Below are positions 12,937 through 19,158 of a stretch of 19,158 nt of DNA, piece after piece. The stretch covers positions 1-19,158 of the forward strand of contig JAEEXV010000031.1 in the NCBI GenBank assembly GCA_016287975.1, read 5' to 3'. A program made the position numbers and the translations under genes. Source of the DNA: Lentisphaeria bacterium (GTDB lineage Bacteria > Verrucomicrobiota > Lentisphaeria > Oligosphaerales > Oligosphaeraceae). Within the stretch, counting starts at the first letter, position 1. Each line of letters begins with the position of its first letter. The notes beneath the pieces were generated by a model that worked only from the letters and a program-made list of their open reading frames with translations, made no database searches and was not told the DNA's origin.

Positions 12937-15900
12937 ATGCGCATTTTCGTCAAGCATACTGCCCTTTATAAGGATCAAGCCATTCAGCATGGTTGCTTCA
13001 AGTCTTTTGAGAAATTCTTAAAGGACGCCACGGCAAAGCCTGGTTTTCAGCATGAAAAACGAAATCAATATGATTTCCCTGGCAATTATATAAAAGCACA
13101 ATCCCTGAATTTTAGACAAATCTATACTTTTAATGATTTTACCATCAACGGGGAGAGCGTTCGATGCTATTTGTGGTTATGCGTTCTCCCAAGGGGCGGA
13201 CACGACTACGATACATTTAAAAATGCCCGAACCGACGAAGTGGTAAGAAATAGGATTACCGGCCTGTCGAGAGTTGACTGGGAATCTATTCGACGCGAAT
13301 GCGAAATGGAGATGAATGAAAAACCAAAGAATGAATATGAATGGCCGGATCTAACTGAAAGCGAAGCATCATTTATCCTAAGAGGGCAAGGCATAACCCA
13401 GGAAATCTTTGACACACCGATTTACGAGTCTAAACAATGGATCAATAAGGTAAGAAGCACTAAATTTGATGATCCCTATAAAGTGGCCGATGCGATCACA
13501 ACCAGTATTTATGCGCTGACCGGCGGCAATTACGAACTCGGACGACAGGATATTCCTTATGGTGACAACAATGAAAAGATCCTTTGCTTTCACCTGCAGA
13601 CAGAGAAAAAAGATGGTTGGTTTCTTCTTGGACTTGGGACAGAAGAGGAAATTGATAAAATCGCGGCGGAAATCGGGGTGAAAGATACCGAGCCGACGTT
13701 TGAGGAGTTAGCGCAAAAATGCCGTCGCGCCTACCCATTCTCAATGCTGGAAGACGACAAGGACTTCTGGTGGAAAATGGAACGCGACAAGGATAGTAAT
13801 TTTATCTTGTCAAATGAAGAAATCAATGTCGTATCGGGAAATCTGACTTTCCCAATGTTTATTAGTGGCCGTGCAGGAAGTGGTAAATCTACGATGCTCC
13901 AATATTTATTCGCAGAATACTTTTTACGATACTTAAACCACGAGAGCGTGCCAGCCCCAGTTTATCTGTCGTATAGCGAAAACTTGATTGAAAATGCCAA
14001 AAGGCTCGCGACTACCCTCTTCACCAAAAATCATGCGTATCTAAAAGAACTAAAAAAACTGCAAGAAAATCGGCTTAAATTCGATGATGTTCTAAAGGAA
14101 AAACTGGACAAATCGTTTTTCGTTTTCCAGAACATTGTCAAAAGCTGCATCGCGGAATTCAATTCATCTGCCCTGGATACGCGCTTTGCAAGTCAAAACT
14201 ACGTATCGTATTCAAAATATCGGGAACTGTGGGAAGAAAAGTTCTCCAGAGTAAAAGGCGCCAGAAACGAATATGGTCCTGCCCTAAGCTGGCATGTCAT
14301 CCGGACGTATATCAAAGGTTGGAACAGTGATGAATTCCTTGAACCAGAGGATTACTCTAAAATCGGACGGAGCCATAAGAGCGTTTCTGACGAAATCTTT
14401 CGAAAAGTCTATGAGAACGTATGGGATAGATGGTACAGCAAACTTCAGGAAGAAAAGCAGCTGTGGGATGACCAGGATTTGGTGAGATACTGCCTTTCCC
14501 CGGATGACAGTGAAGAAGAGTCTTTTGTGAAACAAGAGTTCTCTGCCATTTTCTGCGATGAGTCCCAGGATTTCACCCGGACCGAAACCGATTTCATCTT
14601 GCGGCTGTCCATTTTCTCGAATCGGCATGTGTACGATGAAAATACCCTTTCACAACTTCCATTTGTCTTTGCCGGCGACGAATTCCAGACGTTGAACCCC
14701 ACCGGATTCAGCTGGGACTCGCTTCGCTCCTATTTCACGGAACGGCTGATCCATGAAACAGGGTTGGAAAACGGCGGGCACACCCCGGAACCAATTGAAC
14801 TAACCCAAAACTATCGCTCAACCGCTCCAATTGTCAGACTTGCCAACCGCCTCCAACTCCTGCGCCAGACCCGGTGCCCGGGCGACACGCGAAAACTACC
14901 TCAAATCCCTTATTATGCCGAAGAGAACGGAGCCTCCGTTTATTGCCTTCCCCCGGATAATCCTCTTGTCTGGAAGAAACTCGGACAGATGGAAGCGGTT
15001 CTCATCATTCCCAGCGCGGATGGAGAAAGTCCGCAGGAATTTATTCAAAATTCTGCAATTAGAAACTATGTTGACTTCTATGAAGACGGTTCCCCAAAGA
15101 ATATCACAATCTACAATCCAATCCAGGCAAAAGGGCTGGAATATCCGTATGTTGCAGTATATGGGTTTGATGATAAAATCCCAGAACTGAAATTGCAGGA
15201 ATTGATAAAGTGGTATGATTCGGCCACTCCCCCAGATGACTCCGAAACAAAAGGCATTGATTTGCGGTATTTCTTGAGCAATGCCTATGTCTCCGCCACC
15301 CGTGCAAAGAGTAAATTGTTCATTCTCACTGATTTCAACGAGAAGTCGTTCTGGGCTTTCGCATTCACCTCCGAAGATCCTGAAATTCAAAAAAAGGTCG
15401 ATCATCTTGAACATCAGATGATGGCCAAGGTCGGGGGGCATCTGCCTGACTGGCAGACCAACGACGGCACCAGTCTTTTGGGCTATATTCTTGAAGGGAA
15501 CCTCAATTCCATCACGGGCGATGCGATCATCAATGCCGGCGAAGTCGCAAAAGTGACGGAAGAGCGCGGGATGAGTCTGCATGACCCTGGTCTGCTACGA
15601 CAGGCGGCGGCACGTTATCGTGAACGCAGCAAGCAACTGGATGTGGATAGATGCGAGGCCTATGCCCTTTGGTATGGACAGAAATATAATGAAGCCGCAC
15701 CATTGTTCGAAAAGGCTGGATTAGTTGACATGGCGGTCCTTTCTAACTGGTATGCCATCGGGAAAGCTAATAACCAGCACCAACTCATTGCTTCCTTGAT
15801 TGCTTCCTTGGTCAATCTGAAAGGCAAATCGCAACGATATGAATTATTGATCGCAGAGCACTGCAAGAATGGATTGACGCTGAACGAATTCAAACTGGAT

Positions 15901-17619
15901 CTTGATACTGTTATCAGTATCTTTGGTGGACAATGTACAGATGAAGATCGGGATCATGCGAGAAACACGCGTGAAACCTGGATGCTACTTCTGGGATATT
16001 GCCTTGATCGGGTTCCAACTGCCACTCCAGCAGATCAAAACGATGTCGCTATCATCATCGACCAGGCTCACAAACTTGGCGACTTTGGAATAAAACTGAA
16101 TATGCCCAAATTGGCCTCAATGGCATTTGCTGCATCCTGCTACGAACTTGCCGTTTCGGTATGGGAAAAATACCCTTCCCCGCAACGTCCCAAAGAATAC
16201 TATCGGGCAAAGTGTCAAATCATACCTTATCCCGACAATCTGGTCTTCAGGACTTTGACTGCCGACCCCGCATGGGCGCAGATTGTCACTACAGACTGGC
16301 GTGCCGACAATAATCGCCATGCCTTGACCGCCCCCCAGAAAAAAATCTTGGCCAAGGCCGTTGTCTCCGCAGGAGAGCTAGATGAGGTGAAGGCATTTTT
16401 GCCATATCTACTGGCGAACACGCCCAATATTCAAGATTCTGACACGTCAATCAGGAACGCCAACCGCAGGAAATCGCAAATCGCCGAAGAGGCGCTCAAG
16501 GCCCTGCAACGCGCCAGATTGACGGATCTTAAGGATTGGCATACGCCCGGGCCGATATATGAATCGAATGCATTGAACGTTTTGCTTGAAATCGTTGACA
16601 AAATCAAGGAAATTCGAACAGAGCAGTTTGAAAAACGACTAAGAGAAGCTTTCACTGACAAAAAAATCCGAGTCAGGGACTTCATGAGTGAGGAGTTCGG
16701 CAAATATTCAAGGGTTCTGGGAAACGACTTGCTTTTTACGGAAATCGGCATTATGATGGAAAGGCTTGGGCATTTGCTAAATGCCCAGCATTTTTACAAT
16801 TGGGTTCAACAACAGACCGATGACGCCGAATTCAGACGTGAAATGGCAATCCGGTGGATTGTTTGTCGCGAACGTCAGGCCTATATGACTGAAAATCCCG
16901 ATGACTATCTACCGGAGGCCATAGAAAAACGGGAGGAACTGGAAATCACCGTGGACACAGAGTTGCCTGAAGAACCTCATTTTGATAAATGGCAGTCCCT
17001 GTTTAAAACCGTTCTCAACGAATCCGGTGCCAAAAAGAGAGTTTCCAAGCCCACGCCTAACACACCGTCTCCCGCGCAGGATGTCTCCTCGGCAGTAACC
17101 ATGCAGAACAGTCCATCCAACGGAGTGAATGCGCTCTCGCCAGATGGGGTGAATGACCTTCCCGACAGCATCAAAGGCAGCGACATTTTGAAGAATCCGT
17201 TTAATCCGGCTCCCCCAGATGCCGCGCCGCCGAATATCGGTCAGCGAACTTCCAATGCGTCATCACCCCATCAGGCTGCCGTTGACAAGCCAAAATCTTC
17301 CCGCAGGGGAACCAGAGGCTCCTCAGCGGCAAAAACGGATGCGTGGGTTAAACAAATTGATTTCGAGGGCTATCTCTTCGAATATAACTCCGCAAAATCC
17401 ACTTTGGTCATTTCCTACGAGCCAGAGCGTCTTTCCGTCAAGATTAAGCATGGGCAATTCCCGGTCGGAGGTGAATTCATCGTTGAAAATGACCGCCTCA
17501 TGAAGATTGACGATGATGGCAATAAGACCCAGACTCCATTCCGTTGCACAATGGATGGGAAACAATTGGAGTTTCAAATCATTCAAAATGGGAAAAAGAT
17601 TGCGTTTCCCATTGAATAG
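12937..17619 (+). CDS. Giant multidomain SF1 (UvrD/TRANK1-like) helicase
   Basis: A 1560-aa protein. Residues 1-100 form a compact unassigned domain; 100-300 are also unassigned. The SF1 core has Walker A GRAGSGKST (311-319), Walker B FCDESQD (539-545), motif III AGDEFQ (579-584), QNYRS (624-628), motif V IQAKGLEYPYV (729-739) and motif VI YVSATRAK (784-791), all intact, so ATPase and translocase activity is likely. From about 830 to 1330 it is mostly helical and TPR-like; about 1370-1468 is a Pro/Ser/Asn-rich linker; about 1469-1560 is a beta-rich terminal domain. The start at 12937 (weak GGAA upstream) is preferred; a TTG at 12865 would add 24 unlikely residues. A sampled line is about 45% GC against 65-78% in host-like genes, suggesting transfer. 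Function is unknown; defence is one possibility. Confidence 0.87.
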   Translation: MRIFVKHTALYKDQAIQHGCFKSFEKFLKDATAKPGFQHEKRNQYDFPGNYIKAQSLNFRQIYTFNDFTINGESVRCYLWLCVLPRGGHDYDTFKNARTDEVVRNRITGLSRVDWESIRRECEMEMNEKPKNEYEWPDLTESEASFILRGQGITQEIFDTPIYESKQWINKVRSTKFDDPYKVADAITTSIYALTGGNYELGRQDIPYGDNNEKILCFHLQTEKKDGWFLLGLGTEEEIDKIAAEIGVKDTEPTFEELAQKCRRAYPFSMLEDDKDFWWKMERDKDSNFILSNEEINVVSGNLTFPMFISGRAGSGKSTMLQYLFAEYFLRYLNHESVPAPVYLSYSENLIENAKRLATTLFTKNHAYLKELKKLQENRLKFDDVLKEKLDKSFFVFQNIVKSCIAEFNSSALDTRFASQNYVSYSKYRELWEEKFSRVKGARNEYGPALSWHVIRTYIKGWNSDEFLEPEDYSKIGRSHKSVSDEIFRKVYENVWDRWYSKLQEEKQLWDDQDLVRYCLSPDDSEEESFVKQEFSAIFCDESQDFTRTETDFILRLSIFSNRHVYDENTLSQLPFVFAGDEFQTLNPTGFSWDSLRSYFTERLIHETGLENGGHTPEPIELTQNYRSTAPIVRLANRLQLLRQTRCPGDTRKLPQIPYYAEENGASVYCLPPDNPLVWKKLGQMEAVLIIPSADGESPQEFIQNSAIRNYVDFYEDGSPKNITIYNPIQAKGLEYPYVAVYGFDDKIPELKLQELIKWYDSATPPDDSETKGIDLRYFLSNAYVSATRAKSKLFILTDFNEKSFWAFAFTSEDPEIQKKVDHLEHQMMAKVGGHLPDWQTNDGTSLLGYILEGNLNSITGDAIINAGEVAKVTEERGMSLHDPGLLRQAAARYRERSKQLDVDRCEAYALWYGQKYNEAAPLFEKAGLVDMAVLSNWYAIGKANNQHQLIASLIASLVNLKGKSQRYELLIAEHCKNGLTLNEFKLDLDTVISIFGGQCTDEDRDHARNTRETWMLLLGYCLDRVPTATPADQNDVAIIIDQAHKLGDFGIKLNMPKLASMAFAASCYELAVSVWEKYPSPQRPKEYYRAKCQIIPYPDNLVFRTLTADPAWAQIVTTDWRADNNRHALTAPQKKILAKAVVSAGELDEVKAFLPYLLANTPNIQDSDTSIRNANRRKSQIAEEALKALQRARLTDLKDWHTPGPIYESNALNVLLEIVDKIKEIRTEQFEKRLREAFTDKKIRVRDFMSEEFGKYSRVLGNDLLFTEIGIMMERLGHLLNAQHFYNWVQQQTDDAEFRREMAIRWIVCRERQAYMTENPDDYLPEAIEKREELEITVDTELPEEPHFDKWQSLFKTVLNESGAKKRVSKPTPNTPSPAQDVSSAVTMQNSPSNGVNALSPDGVNDLPDSIKGSDILKNPFNPAPPDAAPPNIGQRTSNASSPHQAAVDKPKSSRRGTRGSSAAKTDAWVKQIDFEGYLFEYNSAKSTLVISYEPERLSVKIKHGQFPVGGEFIVENDRLMKIDDDGNKTQTPFRCTMDGKQLEFQIIQNGKKIAFPIE

Positions 17620-17647
17620 TCCTTGCTGCCTATTGTGCTCGTCATCT

Positions 17648-17667
17648 CAGGACCTCCTGGCCTTTTT
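17648..17667 (+). terminator. Weak putative terminator of the helicase gene
   Basis: CAGGA and TCCTG form a short inverted repeat (17648-17659) followed by GCC and five T (17663-17667), 28 bases after the helicase stop codon. The stem is only four to five pairs, so termination here is doubtful. Confidence 0.3.
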
Positions 17668-18038
17668 CCCGCCAAACGCAAGACCACAAATCTACATTTG
17701 GGCCCATTGTTCTTTTCCAACTTTCACCGGAAAAACATCGGCGTCGCGGGCGTTGGATGGCTTCTCTGGACCTTTCAGGGCGGAAATCGGCAAAGGGCTG
17801 TATGTCGGAGGAGCCGCAATCTGGCACGGCACCTGCGCCATCTGCGGCTTTCTTTGGAAACAGTTCAAAGGCTTCTGCCATGCCATAAGAAAATGTCTGA
17901 AGCCGAGCACGACAAGGCCAAAGCCCTGCCGCCGTCCACGCCAGGACATCCGGTCGATTATGGGAAAATCATCCAGCACCTGGGATGCCCCGCGAATCGA
18001 AAGGCTCCCTTCAGCGGAAATTGAACGGCAGCACGCGC
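17668..18038. other. Intergenic stretch with no recognisable gene
   Basis: Between the helicase and the IS66 end, short open frames exist on both strands but none matches a family that I recognise or has a ribosome site. Two in-frame plus-strand pieces look faintly protein-like: 17802-17888 (28 aa, Ser/Ala/Pro-rich) and 17893-18024 (43 aa, opening MSEAEHDKAK). They could be remnants of a gene broken by the IS insertion. Composition is intermediate. Confidence 0.5.
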
Positions 18039-18096
18039 GTAAGCATTCATTCAGACTAGCGATTTTGGCGGGCCGAAAAAAGTTGTCCTGAAAATC

Positions 18097-18134
18097 AAAA
18101 CGCCCTGCGGCTATCGATAGTCGCGGGGCGTTTT
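18097..18134. terminator. Bidirectional intrinsic terminator at the IS66 end
   Basis: AAAACGCCC (18097-18105) pairs with GGGCGTTTT (18126-18134), continued inward by TGCG with CGCG and by the CTATCGATAG palindrome (18111-18120). A T-tract follows on the plus strand and a T-tract (from AAAA) on the minus strand. It lies 24 bases past the tnpC stop and would stop both tnpC transcripts and read-through from the helicase side. Confidence 0.85.
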
Positions 18135-18157
18135 TCGCATTGCGTCAGGCGTGGACC

Positions 18158-19158
18158 TCAGGCTTGCGTTGCGGCAGTCTTCCAGAGGTGCGGGAGGAGC
18201 GAGGGGAGCTGCTTCGGGGTGGTGCGGTCGATCCTGACGAGGACGTCGCAGAGCCACTTCTCGAAGTCGACGCCGTTCTCCTTGCAGGTGGCGCCGAAGC
18301 TGGCCAGGACGGCCATGCGTCGCCCTCCATCCCGCGCTCCGACAAAGAGCCAGTTCTTCCGTCCGAGGCAGAACGGGCGGATGACGTTCTCGCAGGGGTT
18401 GTTGTCGATGTCGAGCCTGGGGTCGGCGAGGAACCGGCGCAGCTCGGCCTCGCGGTCCGCGGCGTACCTGGCCGCCCTGGCGATGGAGGACGCCGGGGGC
18501 TGCTGTTCGCCGATGCGGCGGCAGAGGGCGAAGAAGGCGTCCGCGACGGGGGCGGACAGTCTCCGGACCTTGCGGCGCTCCTTGAAGAGGGCGGTCTCGG
18601 TGCGTCGCCGCATGGCGGCCTCCCTGGCGTCGCGCTCATGCGCGTAGAGCCTCCGGACGAGGGCGATGGCCTCGGCAGCGAGGGCGGGGTGGTTGTCCTG
18701 CGCCTCGAAGAACTTCCGGCGCACGTGCGCCCGGCATCCGGCGGCCGCGGCCGGCAGCTGGCCGCAGGCGGCGTATCCGTCCCGGACGAGGGTGCCGAAG
18801 TAGTCGGCGAGGATTTTCATGGCGGTCGCGCCGGAGCGGTCCATGGAGAACTCGAAGACGGCCAGGGGCGGGCCGACGCCGGTGCGGAGGGCCCGGAGCC
18901 AGCCGGCCGCGGTCTTTCCGGAGCCGGGGTCCGGCACGTCGACCGGGGTCTCGTCCCCGTGGAGGACGGGGCACGCCTTGACCTTGGCGAAGAGGACCGC
19001 GAAGAGCGGCTCCAGCGCCCCGGCGGCCGCCGCGAAGTATCCACACATGGCGGCGCGGCCGAAGCGGACGCCCATGCGCAGGAACATCTGCTCCTGGCGG
19101 TGGAAGGGGAGATGGTCGACGACCTTCGCGGCGACGACGTGGGCCACCACGCTGACGT
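18158..19158 (-). CDS. tnpC: IS66-family transposase TnpC (N-terminus outside window)
   Basis: The frame is open to the window edge; about 333 C-terminal residues are visible. Counting from the GTG at 19150, AHVVAAKVVDHLPFHRQEQ is the IS66 core signature, HGDETPVDV (D66) and RDGYAACG (D124) are the first two catalytic Asp contexts, and NNPCENVIRPFCLGRKNW carries the catalytic Glu. The chain ends normally after the IS66 C-terminal segment (GVDFEKWLCDVL). The visible part shows no frameshift, so the gene could be functional. It is strongly GC-rich and so resembles the host-like genes more than the helicase beside it. DNA cutting and strand transfer are the expected activities. Confidence 0.93.
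   Translation of the reverse strand, partial: VSVVAHVVAAKVVDHLPFHRQEQMFLRMGVRFGRAAMCGYFAAAAGALEPLFAVLFAKVKACPVLHGDETPVDVPDPGSGKTAAGWLRALRTGVGPPLAVFEFSMDRSGATAMKILADYFGTLVRDGYAACGQLPAAAAGCRAHVRRKFFEAQDNHPALAAEAIALVRRLYAHERDAREAAMRRRTETALFKERRKVRRLSAPVADAFFALCRRIGEQQPPASSIARAARYAADREAELRRFLADPRLDIDNNPCENVIRPFCLGRKNWLFVGARDGGRRMAVLASFGATCKENGVDFEKWLCDVLVRIDRTTPKQLPSLLPHLWKTAATQA

Larger units (their letters stand above)
18039..19158 (-). mobile_element. IS66-family insertion sequence, one end plus partial tnpC
   Basis: GTAAGC at 18039-18044 matches the usual outer end of IS66 terminal inverted repeats (GTAAGCG type), 114 bp beyond the tnpC stop codon. The element runs out of the window at 19158, so the other end, the accessory genes tnpA and tnpB, and the target duplication cannot be seen. 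IS66 members usually duplicate 8 bp of target; here the outside 8 bp would be GCACGCGC (18031-18038). The exact boundary is inferred from one end only. Confidence 0.65.

Noticed and set aside
17642..17979. Minus-strand open frames (79 and 95 aa) between the helicase and the IS
   Set aside because: No motif, no ribosome site, and mutual overlap in different frames; most likely chance.
1..19158. tRNA, rRNA or known riboswitch genes
   Set aside because: No T-loop (GGTTCGAATCC-type) context, rRNA segment or known riboswitch core was recognised while reading both strands; a covariance-model search could not be run.

Overview
The window looks like chromosomal DNA of an anaerobic, Gram-negative bacterium of high GC content. 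The evidence is an [FeFe]-hydrogenase operon, a probable outer-membrane beta-barrel protein ending in Phe, and hand-counted stretches of roughly 65-78% GC across most genes. An AraC regulator beside sugar-isomerase and Gfo/Idh dehydrogenase genes, together with carbohydrate-active enzymes and abundant intergenic repeats, would suit the PVC group (for example Lentisphaerota). That placement is a guess; no taxonomic marker gene is present.

Layout: (1) 1-411 is non-coding: a 53-bp direct repeat, a short palindrome, an AT-rich promoter-like stretch and a structured leader. (2) 412-1233 (+) is a secreted, probably outer-membrane beta-barrel protein resembling DUF3034. (3) 1262-4059 (-) is a compact sugar-utilisation operon: AraC regulator, TIM-barrel sugar isomerase/epimerase, Gfo/Idh oxidoreductase. 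(4) 4060-4551 is packed with REP-like palindromes, including a 102-bp tandem duplication. (5) 4552-8120 (-) is a two-gene hydrogen-metabolism operon: an H-cluster [FeFe]-hydrogenase and a GltD-like flavoprotein carrying an N-terminal NuoF-type iron-sulfur module. (6) 8121-8563 carries a palindrome and a heptamer tandem array that runs almost to the next start codon. (7) 8564-10054 (+) is a GH51-like glycosidase, bracketed by oppositely oriented copies of the same 20-nt palindrome, followed by 10209-10925 (+), a NodB-type polysaccharide deacetylase. (8) 10946-12565 (-) is a SEC-C/TPR protein. (9) 12667-12774 is a codon-length-preserving minisatellite. (10) 12937-17619 (+) is a very large, AT-richer SF1 helicase with unassigned N- and C-terminal domains. 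(11) 17620-18038 has no recognisable gene. (12) From 18039 to the window end lies one end of an IS66-family insertion sequence with its tnpC gene on the minus strand.

How it works together: the two metabolic modules appear independent. The AraC operon probably handles one sugar or sugar derivative, and the GH51 and deacetylase genes add polysaccharide processing. The hydrogenase pair probably couples H2 turnover to NAD(P)H through the flavoprotein. The segment from about 10.9 kb to the window end differs in composition (about 57% GC in the SEC-C gene and about 45% in the helicase, from single sampled lines) and ends in an IS element, so it looks like an accessory island. The divergent SEC-C/TPR protein and multidomain helicase are the best candidate for an undescribed, possibly defence-related, system. 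No nuclease or effector motif was recognised, so that idea rests on architecture and context only.
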